From Tricholomella constricta (Eukaryota > Basidiomycota > Agaricomycetes > Agaricales > Lyophyllaceae): a stretch of DNA of 64,000 nucleotides. Location: positions 124,001 through 188,000 of the forward strand of contig JAACJP010000046.1 in assembly GCA_013368375.1 (NCBI GenBank). Reading direction: 5' to 3'. A model generated the notes under the pieces. It was not told where the DNA came from, ran no database searches, and saw only the letters and a program-made list of their open reading frames with translations. This document shows, one piece after another, positions 1-11,793 of this stretch; within the stretch, counting starts at the first letter, position 1; every line of letters begins with the position of its first letter. The translations under genes were made by a program, and so were the position numbers.

Positions 1-590
1 TGCCCTGAGGAGCGGCCACACCACGCATCCGAAAGACAAAAAGCTACCCACCCCCGACAGCCACCAATTTTTCGTCCGCCTTACTTGATGGAAACCTTAC
101 CTGCCTCCGGTGGAGTGTCGCGTAGGTAAACTAACCCGTGCGATCCCGTATATCACAGCGGCTCTGGTTTACTTACGTCCGTAGCATACAATTTGATGCC
201 ATGTATGTAGTACGGGCCCCGCTCGTTCTTTTTCGGGACCTTTGCGGGAAATCCATCCATCCATCCATCCATCCAACCGTTGGTCGGTTTCAGAATCAGG
301 TCGCGCGTGCTTACACGAAGTCCTTATTTCATATGCACTCGCGATGCGTCACAATAAAATAACAAGTATTATTAACAGACAAGTAAGTGCGTCAACCCCA
401 GTCAGTTCCAGTACAGTGTGTACGACAAACACAGAAGGCGTCGCGGGTCACACAACTCCGAATTCGAAGTGAATGCCCGCCTCGCGTGAGTTCCCCACTC
501 CTTGCTACACCCAAAGCCTTGAGCATCAGGGTGTGGGTGAAGAAAGAGTCAACAGCAAGAACGATCCAACCCCCCTACTTCTCGAGCTCC
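1..590. other. Non-coding stretch with a short microsatellite
   Basis: No convincing gene is seen. A run of the tetranucleotide ATCC (about six units) lies near 249-276. The short open frames here lack conserved character. The right part is the 3' flank of the PPR-like gene on the minus strand. Confidence 0.5.
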
Positions 591-2468
591 CTATGACCTC
601 CCCTTCCCCCTTTCCCGTGCCCCAACCTCACTCACCTCCTCACTCAGCTCCAAATACGGATGCTCCCTCCTAGGTATCATCTCCCGCTTCGCATCCGCCA
701 CTGCCCTATACAGCCCCCTCGTCCCTTCCCCTTCCCCTTCCTTCCCTTCTCCATCCTTTCCTTCCACTTCCCCATCCTTCGCTTTCCCATCCTTGTTTCC
801 ATCCTCCACGCCCAAGCTCGCAAACGCAGCCCGCCGCACAAGCCTCTGCAGTGGCACGAGCGCAAACTCCATATTGACCGGCACAGGCGCTTCCCCCTCG
901 ATCATCCGCAGTTTCGGGACCGTGTATCGCTTCTGCTTCTCCCCTGCCCTGTCCCTTTCCCTTTCCCCTCCAGCGCTCCCTCCCCCGTCGCCGTCGCTGT
1001 CGGAAGCCTCGAAAAGCGGCCCCATCATCGAAAACACACTCCCCCGCGTACACTCCAGGAGCTTCTCCACCCACGCCCTATCCACAACCGTCCTTGTCCC
1101 TGCCTTTAAAAGCGGGGTGGAAGACGCGCACCCACCCCCACTCCCGAAAACGAACCGCCCCACCCACCGCACAGGCCTCCCCACCCGTACCCGATTCACA
1201 ACATGTCGGAGCACTATCTCGTACGTCGTGGCGGAGGGCGGGAGGTGGAAGACGCGGAAGGCGTTGAGGACGAGGAGGGCGCCGATGTAGTCGTGCGTGT
1301 TGAGAAAGGCGCGGAGGGCCGTGGTGAGGAGGGGCGCGGTGATGGGGAAGGCAGGCGGGCGAGTGCGAGCGTGGAAGTAGAGCATGTCGCGGAAGAGCTG
1401 GCGTGGGGGTATCACGGTGTCGGGGCGGCCACGGCGCGGGGTGCGCCGCTTGTGCACGGTGGGGTGGTAGGCCTTTGCGAGGAGCGCAAAGAGCGGGGCG
1501 AATGTGCCTGCAGTGGGGGACGTTGATATCTCGCCGGAGGAGGAGGAGGGGAGGGACAGCTCGATGACGACGCGGTACATGTCAAAGGCCGTTCGGAGTG
1601 ACGTCTGGCGGAGCTCACGGGATATGAGGGCGTTGAAGATGTGGATGTCGGGGGCGACGGCGCGGGTGGTCATCCTATCCAGGATCTTGTTGAACGCCTC
1701 CGAGTTGGCGGGGTCCGTATGTTTGAGCGCCTGCATCATAGCCGCGTAGGGCTCGGAGCTAGGCCCCCCCTCCCCCTCGTGCTCGTTGGACCGGAGAATG
1801 GTGGCAAAGGCGTCGTCCAACTGCCCCGCGCGCGTCTGCACGTCCACGAGCTTCGTCACCACCGCCCGGCTCGGCGTGTACCCCTCTCCCCTCGTCTCTA
1901 TAAACACCCTCGTAACACGCAACAAATGCCCATGCGACGCGCCCAGCCCCCCCAAGATCTCCAACAACCTCAAAAAATGCTGTTCCGTGCACTTGGGGCT
2001 TGACGCTATCGCATCCAGGGCTTGCTGGATCTCGACGTCCGAGTCGGACAAGGCCAGCGCAACAGCGGCCATCTCGGCCTGCGTCTGTGTTGTGGGGACG
2101 AGGTCGTCGCCGAGCATGCGCTCGTACACGCTCGTGGCGTCCGTGAGGCGCTGGCGCTGGATGAGGAAGGATATGACTTTGCCGTATACGGCGTCGGGTT
2201 TGGTTGACTTTCGGAGGAGCCGGTCGAGCCGCCCGTGGATGTACTGATCGATGAAGACGGGGTCCTTTTTGCTGCGGATGACGGAGGTGAGGTTTGAGAG
2301 GAGGTCCGCTAGTTTATCCCGTTCGTCTTTGGGCGTGTGGCCCGAGTGGCGGAAGCGCAACTGCAGTTGCATGGACCGCGGCCGCGCGAGGGGTGTGCAT
2401 GGTGGAAAGGCGGAGAAGGAGAAGGGACGTCTGGTGCAGCTGGCTAATGACCTTGCAATGAGGGTCAT
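591..2468 (-). CDS. PPR-like mitochondrial RNA-binding protein
   Basis: This is a single-exon frame of 625 residues from the ATG at 2468. The open frame continues upstream to 2570, but I prefer 2468 for two reasons. The N-terminus from there is rich in Arg/Ser/Ala with no acids (MTLIARSLASCTRR...), like a mitochondrial presequence. A splice-acceptor-like TTTTTACAG also sits just upstream, and the longer start would overlap the next gene. Residues about 60-330 are helical repeats with PPR-type spacing, for example RAVAPDIHIFNALIS preceded by a pairing helix. The last ~120 residues are low-complexity Gly/Glu/Lys/Asp. PPR proteins bind organellar RNA for processing or translation; that role is inferred from repeat character only. 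Alternative: another alpha-solenoid protein. Confidence 0.6.
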   Translation of the reverse strand: MTLIARSLASCTRRPFSFSAFPPCTPLARPRSMQLQLRFRHSGHTPKDERDKLADLLSNLTSVIRSKKDPVFIDQYIHGRLDRLLRKSTKPDAVYGKVISFLIQRQRLTDATSVYERMLGDDLVPTTQTQAEMAAVALALSDSDVEIQQALDAIASSPKCTEQHFLRLLEILGGLGASHGHLLRVTRVFIETRGEGYTPSRAVVTKLVDVQTRAGQLDDAFATILRSNEHEGEGGPSSEPYAAMMQALKHTDPANSEAFNKILDRMTTRAVAPDIHIFNALISRELRQTSLRTAFDMYRVVIELSLPSSSSGEISTSPTAGTFAPLFALLAKAYHPTVHKRRTPRRGRPDTVIPPRQLFRDMLYFHARTRPPAFPITAPLLTTALRAFLNTHDYIGALLVLNAFRVFHLPPSATTYEIVLRHVVNRVRVGRPVRWVGRFVFGSGGGCASSTPLLKAGTRTVVDRAWVEKLLECTRGSVFSMMGPLFEASDSDGDGGGSAGGERERDRAGEKQKRYTVPKLRMIEGEAPVPVNMEFALVPLQRLVRRAAFASLGVEDGNKDGKAKDGEVEGKDGEGKEGEGEGTRGLYRAVADAKREMIPRREHPYLELSEEVSEVGARERGKGRS

Positions 2469-2562
2469 CGAATACTGACCTGTAAAAACCGGCACGAGAC
2501 GGCAAACAAAGCCATACAAACACAACGCGTCCCAATCGGACGCGTTCCTCAATGTATTTAAG

Positions 2563-3901
2563 TTATTCACAATCGATATCGTAAATATACAGCTCTTCTT
2601 TCATGATCAATGCTTCGGGCACGGGTTTACGCTCGTCTTCATCTTCCTCCTTGCAATTGAAAGGTGCAGGGGTAGGATACTCGAGTTTCGGGCTGGAGCG
2701 TGTAATTGGCGCTACTGAAACAGAATCTGATTCAAGTTCAGCCGCGTCTACTTCCAAAGTACGCTGATCTCCAACCATCCTAGCCTATCGAAATATTCAG
2801 CCTCGAGCTCACATCCCCACATAAACCGAATCCGAATACACTCACCATGCATATCGCCAGAGCCTCCCTCGCCTCCTTCAACTCCACCTTCAACCTCAAA
2901 TTCTCCGCACGCAACCGTACCCTAACCGACGCCGCAACCCTCCACTCCTCCTCCCCCCTCCTCCTTGCCCTCTCTCTCTCCCCCTCCTCCCCCCGTACCC
3001 CCTCCTCCTTCCTTTCCCTTTCCCTCTCCCTCTCCACCCTCTCCTTCCTAAGCGCCCCCACCTCCTCCCTCAACCCCGCACACTCCTCAAGCAGCGCGCT
3101 CCGCTCCCGCTGCAGCTCCTGCGCCTCCGCCACGGCCTGTGCGGAGTGGACGCGCTGTGCTTCGAGGCGGCGCTGGTAGGACGCGCGTGTTCGGGCTAGT
3201 TCAGTCTCTGCCTCGGACTCTGCCTCGGAGAGCTTTTGTTTTTTGTTTTTGGGGACGTGCCAGGCCCCTCCGGGCCAGGAGGGGGGGTGGTTGACGGGAG
3301 TGGGGGGAATGGGGGCAGTGGGGGCAGTGGAGACGGGATATGCGTGTGATTGATGGTGTTGGTGTTGGTGTGGGTATTGGTGGTGTTGGTGTTGAGATGG
3401 GTATTGGTGTTGGTGTTGTTGGTTTTGGTGTTGGTGGTATGGGTATTGGTTTTGGTTTTGGTATTGGTGTCGATCATGAGATGGGGGTTGGTGTTGGTGT
3501 TGGTATTGATGTTGGTGCTGATATTGTTGGTGATGGGAGCCAGAGGCGTGGGGTGTTGCAATTATGGATGCGTTTAAATTGGTGTAGGTCGACGTCAGCT
3601 GGACATGGGCTTGGGCTTGGGCATGGGCTTGGGCATGGGGGTACTGAGAATGAGAATGTAAATGAGATCGCGATTGCGATTGTGGATACAACTGCAAGGC
3701 TGCAGCTAGCGCTGGTGGCTGATCATGTCGAGGCATTAGACTCAGAGTCGTCATTCCGGTGTACGGAGTGAGAGCCGTGGAATTGACCACGGTCATGGGC
3801 CCGGGTTGGTATTGGCTATAGAGACCGGGATCGGGACCGGTCAGGATGTCTTCGACGATGGCGACGATGTTGGTTGCAGACGTCCCATGGCCTCCGTTCA
3901 T
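2563..3901 (-). CDS. His/Gln-rich coiled-coil protein, hypothetical
   Basis: There are two exons, 3901-2846 and 2784-2563, with a 61 bp GTGAGT..ATAG intron in phase 0; the product is 425 residues. Residues about 75-185 are an extreme His/Gln/Tyr/Asn tract, encoded by a GTTGGT-like hexanucleotide repeat as read on the plus strand. Residues about 225-345 form a long charged heptad region (repeated Glu/Arg/Leu) predicted to be a coiled coil, preceded by a basic KNKKQK patch. The C-terminal exon is acidic. I do not recognise a family. The basic patch followed by a long coiled coil could suggest a nuclear regulator, but no clear bZIP basic region is seen. Its stop lies 94 bp before the preferred start of the PPR-like gene, so the two are tandem on the same strand. 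Confidence 0.6.
3340..3560. repeat. Degenerate GTTGGT hexanucleotide / trinucleotide repeat inside a gene
   Basis: This is a long run of GGTGTTGGT-like units on the plus strand. Read on the minus strand it encodes the His/Gln/Asn-rich tract of the 2563-3901 gene. Open frames on both strands through it (Val/Leu-rich or Thr/Asn-rich) are by-products of the repeat. Confidence 0.75.
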
Positions 3902-4359
3902 AGTGTGCGCCGCTGACAGTGAGAGTCATTTTTACGAGGACAAAGGACTCCGTCACATCGGTCATGTGACGAAGGGCACGCGGGCGCGTACTTGAGCCTT
4001 GAGGCGATCACAAGTGGAAGCTTAGACCTAGCTTGACCTTTCTTCGCCAGGCGCAAACGCAAATTTACATCCCAACCACGCTTCATGCATTCAAAAAATC
4101 GAGGACACAGGTGAAAGTGTGGTTTGCATTTGATTTATTGGCATATATATACAACATGTAGATCATAGGCCTAGAGTGGAGGGGGTGGGATGGACGGACG
4201 GATGGATGGACGCAAGCAAGTAAGCAAGCAAGTAAGTAAGTAAGCAAGTATACATAGAAGTGTAAAGTATTACAAAAATATACGAAGTGCGATACAAGTC
4301 CCAGTCCCAGTCCCAATAACACAAAGCTCAACTACCCATACCCATATCCTCACAACTCC
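3902..4359. other. Intergenic, tetranucleotide repeats
   Basis: No gene is supported. It contains GACGGATGG units near 4190-4208 and an AAGC/AAGT run at about 4211-4250. It is the 5' flank of the His/Gln-rich gene and the 3' flank of the next minus-strand gene. Confidence 0.5.
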
Positions 4360-5763
4360 CTACGAAATCGGGGGGGAAGTATCAGGCGCCAAAACCGTAC
4401 TCAAATGCCTCAACCGCCTGCGCAGCTCCAATACGCGGGCGGGGTGGAGGCGCGCCACCTCCGCCGCCTCAGTCGGATGTTGCGTCCATGCGTGCGTGAA
4501 GAGCGTGTCCCAGCTTGCGGTGAGCGCGAACGTGCCCGTGCTGGTGCCGGGAACGGGGATTGGGGCTGGTGATTGGGCCTGGGAGGCTGGCGAAGACGCT
4601 GGAGAAGGGCTCTTCCCGTCCCTGTCCCTGTTCTTGCTCTGCACCATACTACACAGGGGGTCCAGTCAGCACCGCGGCAAGGGGGTCGAAGAGATAAAGA
4701 AAAAACCAACTCACGAACAAACCCGACACCTCAGCTCCCCCTTCACAGGCACGAACATGACATCAAAATGGTCGACCTTGAGCTTGAGGCTGCACTGCGA
4801 GGGCGAGGGGAGGTGCTGCAGCAGCGCTGCCCGAGTCGGGGCCGGGGCTGCGGAGCCGAGGGGAGGGGGCGTGGGGGGTGTTGTATGTGTGCGTGTGCGT
4901 GTGCGTGTGCGTGAGGGTGTGGAAGGGGAAGGGGAGGCTGGGGGTGAACTTTGGCTTGGGCTTGGACTCAAGGTTGGGGTGGAGGACGAGTTGGGCGCGG
5001 GTGCACGATCTGGTAAGCGCGAGAGAACGGGGCCGGCACTTTGGCTCCTCTTCAGGGGCGACGTCGCGTGGGTGGCGGCGTGGTGGTCGGGGAACGATGA
5101 GGATTCAAATGGGGGCGCGGAAGGTAGGGCAGCTAGCGACGTCAGTTCTTCTTGTAAAGGCGAAAGCTTGGGTGGCGATGCTGGATCGGGGTAGGCGTAG
5201 GCGAAGGCGGGATCCCAGAGGATGGGTTCGTTGTCGATGGTCCATACTGCTGTTCCCGAAGACGAGGAGGAAGAGAAGGAGGAGGAGGACGAGGGGGGCA
5301 GCGGAGCGGTGTTCTTCGATGGCTCCCCTCCGAAGCCATCGATCGGCTGCGTGGCTGCACCATCACCCGAGACCGCCGTCGCGTCGGACGAGGTCCAAGA
5401 CGAAGACGACAGCAACGGCGAGGCCGACCGTGACGCGCGCAAAGGCGGGGACCGGCGTGTTGGCGTCACAAACGGTCCACCACTCCTCGATCTTCGAATC
5501 TCACGAAGACTCCGGCGAGGCTCGGAGCCGCCTCTATCCTTCCCAACCTCCTCCTCCTCCTCCCTCCTCTTCTCCTCCATCAACGCCCTCACCCTCTCCC
5601 TCGCCATATCGCGCTCTTGCTTGAGCGCCATACAGTGCGCCTTCCACGTGTCCTTCTCCTGCTGTTCCCGGAACACGGCCTTGGTGCAGGCCGTCCGCAG
5701 GTGCGCGAGCTCCGCCTGGATGCGCTCGGCGTAGTTTCGGAAGGTCACGTCGAGGAAGGCCAT
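4360..5763 (-). CDS. Ser/Pro-rich protein with coiled coil and C-terminal CxxC motif, hypothetical
   Basis: There are two exons, 5763-4715 and 4648-4360. The 66 bp GTGAGT..TAG intron joins in phase 2 to give 445 residues from the ATG at 5763. The open frame extends further upstream without an ATG and an acceptor-like CCATCCCAG lies near 5783, so an extra 5' exon is possible. Residues about 1-80 are an amphipathic, charged coiled coil. Residues 80-320 are disordered Ser/Pro/Thr with an RTRTRTRT run encoded by a GT-rich repeat. Residues about 335-445 form the only compact part: FDVMFV...LRCRVCS, then WDTLFTHAW..H. Cys-x2-Cys followed by spaced His hints at a small zinc-binding fold. Family not recognised. 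Confidence 0.55.
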
Positions 5764-8233
5764 GACGGGGTTCGCGGCGGCGCCTGGGATGGTCAAAGAC
5801 GGCAGAGCGTGTTTGGAGGCGGCGGAAGCAGCAGCAGCGCTCGGCTGGCATCTGTACGGGTGACTGGCGGAGGTGTAAATGTGAGTGCGATCACACGGAT
5901 GGAAGGGGGGAGGGGGCGCACTGGATGTCTGGTTCGAAATAACGACGCTTGTTCATGGTCCTGACGGCCCCGTGCATTGGGATGGCCTGCGTCTGGAGCT
6001 GGAGCTGGGACCCACTAGTACTGGCGGCCTGGAACGCGTCAACTCCGAGTGTCAGCTACACGGTGCCCTCTGAACAGGGTGAAAATGCGTGCGTACCGCG
6101 GGAGAAGGAGGCGTTCTCCACAGACTGGACAAGGCTAAGTTCAAGTTCATGGTCCTGAATTAATAAGTACTAGAAAGGACCCGGAAGCAAAATAATAATG
6201 ATAATGCTCGATTTAGTGCGGTTGTTGTTTCAAGCTCCTGGCCAGCAGCGCTTAGCTATAGGGTAGGAGTAGACAAGAGGTGCGTTGACGGTTGATGTGG
6301 ACCCATATACCCTCCTCTTTAGTATTGAGCGCAGCATCATTACAACGTCAGACTGTCGAGGCCGTTGGACAAAAGAGACAATAAAGCTTCTGCCGCGTCT
6401 TCAGTCGCTCCGCGACGACGCGTGACAATAAGGACGCTTGTGGTCGTATGTAATTATCTCCAGGGACGCCCATTATCTGCGAAAAACTGTGGAGGCGAAT
6501 CGAATTGCTGATTTCCATGGTGTGCGTCGTGTTTTTATATAGGCAGAGATGGGGTCCGGGGAAGAAAGAGTTCGCATCATCCTTCTGTTGTCCTTTGTAC
6601 AACTTCTTTGACCTTTCCCCATTTGGAACCCAGACCAGCGACTCGTACTTATTCTGTTTTCCACCAAGCCCATCTTTTAACAAACTAGCCAGGACAACCG
6701 ACGCTTTGAACAGGAAAGAGTTGCTAATAATGCAGGAGAGCGAAAGTGGGCATGCGCGACTCATATGATGCCGCTGTTGGGACTTCTCGACGGCGTTGTT
6801 TCTCCTTCAAACACAATGCGTTCCGCATTGGCAGGCGCGGCTGCAATGGTAGATGACCTAGGGTTATCGGATGCATAGTGTCACGACGATATCGCTATCG
6901 AACTACGCTTGAGTCGCTTACTGACTGCCAGTGCCAGGGACTATTGACACGACGCGACATTCGACCTTCAAGCGCGGAGTCGTTCGGCGGGCATCTCCAC
7001 ATCCCGCCACGACCCTAATCATTGCTTGAATTCGAGGAAACGAAAATGGTATAAAACCTCCTTTGCTATATATATATATATTATGAAGGATCCTGAGCGT
7101 TATCCACAGGAAGTCATCGAGCCATGCTCGCTCAAGGGTAAGAACCACATATCCTTCGCTCACGCACGACAGCTCCATTCTCACTGCCAACCTGCTGTGC
7201 CAGAATACTACTTCTAGACAAGCAAACGTTTTTTGTGCAAAGTCCAAGTTCACGGCTCGTGTTCCTATGGCGTATCTCAAGCCTAACAAAAAAGCACCTC
7301 GCGCCCCATACTTCAGGATCAATACAAACGAGTCGGCCTTGGCCAGATAATACTGCAGTGATCTCGTCAGTCGCTCAGTGTAAGCATTGCATTGTTTCTG
7401 ATGTATTTGATCCAAGGACAATCCCGCTCTGATTCCCTTAAGTCGTTTCAAGCAGAAAGATAATGCAGCCTCTGCCATAAGAGCTCTCGTTGCCCTAACG
7501 TCTTTCACGCTCTCTGAACTGCGACTTGTTTCAGGTAAGCGTGCACGCAAACTTTGACGCTTGCCATGTTTGAATACATTTGGTTCGTAGACTCATGCTC
7601 TTTCCTTCTGACCTGTAGACGAGGGTCCCATTTGCCGAAAAAGGCAAGATCGGCGGACATTCACCTTCTCGTCAGTAAAGATGGGCATGTCGCTATCCCC
7701 ATTTGTACCCCAATATGTCCCTGCACCTGCGCCTGCGCTTGCGATTCCATCTGCCGCTGTCCGGCCGAGCCCGGTACGTGGTGGCGTATGCAACGTATCA
7801 CTTTGAGGAGGGCATGGTGCAGCTCGTCATCCGCGGCATTCCTGATGATTCGTACGACGTGCATCTGAAGGCAAGAAGAACACGAAGGTGATGGACATAG
7901 TGATGACGAGGGGCCGACACGGGAGCATGAGGATATTGTGTTTTTGGGGACTAAGGATTCAAAGTCACGGGCAGACAGTATATCGCGTGTCTAACGGGTT
8001 GCATGGGGAGTTGGATTCAAGCAGCGGAACTTGGGAGATTACGAAACATCTGACTCATGTGGGAGAGCCGCTAACTAGAGGTCCGGAGGGCTCGTTGGCG
8101 TTGCGTTGGCGACTCCCCAGCGAGTCAGGCTGCCAACGCGAATTGTGAAGGCTGTGTCCTCATGGCTGCGGGATTTGTCGTGTCCTGCCCATCGGGTTCT
8201 ATGATTCCCCGCTTTCTAGCCCTGGATATTATT
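5764..8233. other. Gene-poor stretch
   Basis: No gene can be defended. The longest frame is on the minus strand at 6918-7550 (starts with TTG; first ATG near 7478). It has no recognisable domain and no clear splice partners. A short (TA)n run lies near 7067-7081. Fragments around 7690-7900 on the plus strand read as short protein-like pieces but are interrupted. Confidence 0.4.
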
Positions 8234-9605
8234 GAATGTGCGAGGTATGATTTTTTTATTTTGATGCGTGTTTTTTTTTCCTCAATCGTTCTGACTCAAG
8301 GGAAATGAAGTGAACGACAGAATGACTCGCCAACAGCCGACTCAGCGAAGGACGGGTATCACCGAGATCGCAGAGGGCAAAGTCGTCTTCGACTACAATC
8401 TCATCATCCTTTTCATCTTCCAATGTTTTTCAAATCACGCTTGCAGGGATGGATGGGTGGAGGCGTTCTTTCTCCGACAACTTCGTGTCTCAGAGTCGTG
8501 CCCCCTTCATCACTATTGAACCATCTAAAAACTCTGCATTCCTGAATCGAAGGTCTCATCTGACGCACACTTCATCCAGCCGTCGTACAGCCTGTTCTTA
8601 CCATCAATGCAAGCCCGTTCTGGCTTGGGACGCCCGAACCACTGTTACGAGTTGGCACGATACATATTATCGAATGTGCGAGGTATGGTTTTTTGTTTGA
8701 TGCGTGTTTTTTTCCTTCAATCGTTCTAGCAGTGCAAACAGTGCACTAGGACTCTGACTCGCGGAAAATGAAGTGAACGACAGAATCACTCGCCATCAGC
8801 CGAGCCAGCGAAGGACATGGTACGGACTCACGGGTATCACTGAGATTGCAGAGGGCAAAGTCGTCTTCAACTACAATCTCATGATCGTTTCAATCTTCCA
8901 ATGTTTTCTAAATTACTCGTGCAGGGACCGAGGCGTTCTTTCTCCGACGACTCCGTGTCTCAGAGTCGTGCCCAACGCTACCTTCATCACTATCGAACCA
9001 TCTAGGAAATCCGCATTCCTGAATCGAAGGTCTCATCTGATGCGCACTTCATCCAGTCGTCGTACGACAGCCTCTTCTTACCAATGCAAGCCCGTTCTGG
9101 CTTGGGACGCCCGAACCACTGTTACGAGTTGGCACGATACATATTATCGAATGTGCGAGGTATGGTTTTTTGTTTGATGCATGTTTTTTTCCTTCAATCG
9201 TTCTAGCAGTGCAAACAGTGCACTAGGACTCTGACTCGCGGAAAATGAAGTAAACGACAGAATCACTCACCATCAGCCGAATCAGCGAAGGACTTGGTAC
9301 GGACTCACGGGTATCACTGAGATTGCAGAGGGCAAACTCGTCTTCAATTACAATCTCATGATCGTTTTAATCTTCCAATGTTTTCTAAATTACTCGTGCA
9401 GGGACCGAGGCGTTCTTTCTCCGACGACTCCGTGTCTCAGAGTCGTGCCCAACCCTTCCTTCATCACTATCGAACCATCTAGGAACTCCGCATTCCTGAA
9501 TCGAAGGTCTCATCTGATGCGCACTTCATCCAGTCGTCGTACGGCAGCCTCTTCTTACCAATGCAAGCCCGTTCTGGCTTGGGACGCCCGAACCACTGGT
9601 ACGAG
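8234..9605 (+). repeat. Three-copy tandem repeat, unit ~440-477 bp
   Basis: The block GAATGTGCGAGGTATG recurs at 8234, 8672 and 9149, giving units of 438 and 477 bp; the third unit ends near 9600. Copies 2 and 3 are nearly identical and copy 1 is more diverged. Each unit contains a plus-strand frame ending in CEVWFFV in copies 1 and 2. In each unit a donor-like GAG/GTATGG is followed by a T-rich stretch and a TTCTAG. This suggests a duplicated exon-intron-exon block of a former gene. The reading frame is not maintained across units, so I call it a repeat and not a gene. The flank at 9614-9847 keeps an open frame without recognisable identity. Confidence 0.8.
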
Positions 9606-10411
9606 TCGAGATCGTGTCACTGAATGACACCGAGGACGGGTACAACAGCATGTGTACTGGGCCTGTTGGTATAGACACGATGGCGAGTACGATCGAGGAG
9701 GCTGTGGGGATGGGTGTCGTGTCGTGTCTTGGTGTGAACTCGTGGTCCATGTTTCTGGGGTTCTTGGTGGCGTACTTCGTTGGCCCCCTTTTTTTTTTGG
9801 CGCCTTGTGACTTATCACAACCGTCGAGTGTTAACATGAGGCGTTGACCACCCATAACGGTTGTGGTTCTGTGGATGGTGCCATGTTATGGGTCGCCGAC
9901 ACCCAATACGCCGAGCTTCTTCTTCGGATGTGAATCGGATATATACGTGCACTTCTGAAATTCAAGCATTGACTACGATTCGAGTTAGAGTCCCATCGGG
10001 CTGTACACATATCTACGCGCCGACTACTATGCTGTTTACACTGGGATAAGAACAGTTGCTACTTCCAGAACCGATTGGATGTTTCGACAGTCACTCTCCT
10101 TGTCCTGCAAGTAGCCTCATGTTTCGAATTCAAATTCTGAGTCTGGGCTTTTCCTGTAGGTTTTCAACCATACCCAGAAAGTCAATGGTAAAAGCAAGGT
10201 GAAAGGTCTGGAAAGGCAAGTGCCATGGGCAAGTGTGGGCCCGAATTGCCTTATGGGATAGTGCGTAACACCACGTGTAATTGTGGCCGCATGCCATCGT
10301 CTAGACGCTCAACCACCATATGAACTTTCTAACATGACCCGCTCGAGAATGAGGCTCAGCAAGTTCCGTCGTTCTTTCGTTCTTTTCTTTCGCCCCCTTC
10401 TACGTGTCCTC
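9606..10411. other. No gene recognised
   Basis: Only short frames occur. The frame at 9614-9847 contains a hydrophobic stretch (FLGFLVAYFVGPLFFLA) that may be a remnant of the gene duplicated in the adjacent tandem repeat. Confidence 0.4.
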
Positions 10412-10491
10412 AGTATGTCGTCCATCATGGAAGCATCCACCAGCGCCCCGACACATCATCATACTCTGAAATTCCTCGAAAGCAGACATTC

Positions 10492-11793
10492 GTGACGGAT
10501 TGGCTTGATAACACTGTCAGGCTATACGCCTACGAAAGCGACGATGGCTCTCACTGTCGAAAACGAATGTTCAGCCTGATTGTCGAGGAGATCCGTCGCT
10601 ACAAGGAGAGAAACCTTCCCGAACATGAATTCCTTGTTGTGAGAGTCAAGGTCGGGGAAGGCAGCTATAAATTTATCCAGATAGAGCGCGGATACATGAA
10701 GCCAAAACAACTAATTCGACAGCGAGCCGATAGATCTGTGACTTCCCTCCGTCACTACAGCGAGCTCGCCACTGCGACGAGTGCTTCGTCGTCTATCTGC
10801 CTTGTGAACCCGCCAGCGGCCGACAATGCTTGCTCTGTCGAAGGCTGGCCATCCGAAAAGTCCAGATCAGGTGCTGTCCTTATCCAGACCGTTAAATTCA
10901 CTCAATCACAGCCGACGCTGTTCGACGTCATCATTGTGGCTCATTGTGCACACAAGCACAGTGAATCTTACCGCGTCTTCCAACGACAATGCTACTGGTA
11001 TTCGGTCATTATTGCTAGCGTCCTCCAGCAGCAAAATCCAGGAGCAACGTCGGAGCAGATAATAACAGACGACGAGGTCGCCCAAGAATTCTACACAACC
11101 AGCGAAAGTGCTCCTGACGATGCCGACGGTGATCCGAGGATCCCTCGTCCTCAAACCCCATCCTTTGTGCAGCGGCTGACGGGCAGCCATAGGTCGCTTC
11201 CCGACACTCGGTCTTGGCGCTCCAGCAACGACTCCACAGACACCAGTTACCTCTCATCTGAGCTGGCCGGGACATGGAAGGGCTTTCGGATCCAAGATAG
11301 GCTTCCGGGCCAGACTCAGGCCATTTTGAAGAGCTTCCTGCAAGAGCGGAAGAAACATCTTGACAAGGTGCGTTTCCCCTTGATCATAATGTTTGAAATT
11401 TCATCCTTTCGCATTATATAGATAAAGAAAGCAGGTGAACAATGGGACTGTTATCAGAATGGAATCAGGGAGGCTCGCAACACTGCCGTGCGGATAGAAG
11501 CATTACAGAGGGCGGAGGAAGCGGCGCTGGAAATGGCCAATAAGGAACGAGAGGGGAAGGAAGCGGCGCTGGAGATGGTTGATAAGGAACGCGAGAGGAG
11601 GGAAGCGGCGCTGGAGATGGTTGATAAGGAACGCGAGAGGAGGGAAGCGGCGCTGGAGATGGTTTATAAGGAACGGGAGAGGAGGGAAGCGGCGCTGGAG
11701 ATGGTTGATAAGGAACGCGAGAGGAGGGAAGCGGCGGAGCGGGAGCTGGCGGAGTTGAAGAAGTTACATACCCAAGAGAAGTTGGGTGTCTGA
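10492..11793 (+). CDS. Hypothetical protein with C-terminal 14-residue coiled-coil repeats (5' end unresolved)
   Basis: Coding runs to 11367, then a 54 bp GTGCGT..ATATAG intron in phase 0, then 11422-11793. The frame at 10492 begins with GTG and stays open upstream to at least 10402, so the true start is probably in an upstream exon (acceptor-like CCTCAG at 10408-10413) or in a shifted frame. The nearby ATGs at 10415 and 10427 are out of frame. The N-terminal half starts DWLDNTVRLYAYE and contains a run of conserved-looking beta/alpha segments to about residue 195. The middle is Ser/Thr-rich. Exon 2 carries five near-identical EAALEMVDKERERR units and ends in a heptad tail. I do not recognise the family. 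Confidence 0.55.
11521..11730 (+). repeat. Five 42 bp coding minisatellite units
   Basis: GCGGCGCTGG recurs at 11521, 11563, 11605, 11647 and 11689, an exact 42 bp period. A sixth partial unit starts at 11731. Each unit encodes 14 residues (two heptads) of charged coiled coil in the gene at 10492-11793. The units are nearly identical, so copy number probably varies between strains. Confidence 0.9.

Noticed and set aside
660..1618. Several plus-strand frames (up to 165 residues) and another minus frame
   Set aside because: They are antisense or frame-shifted shadows of the GC-rich PPR-like gene, with Pro/Ser/Arg-skewed composition.
3350..3771. Val/Leu/Gly-rich plus-strand frames
   Set aside because: They are produced by the GTTGGT-type repeat inside a minus-strand gene.
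6918..7550. 210-residue minus-strand frame
   Set aside because: It starts with TTG, has no domain, no splice partners and ordinary random composition. Not strong enough to call a gene.
8773..9177. 134-residue frame inside the tandem repeat as a gene
   Set aside because: The same frame is broken in the neighbouring copies and runs through an intron-like T-rich segment; better explained as a repeated fragment.
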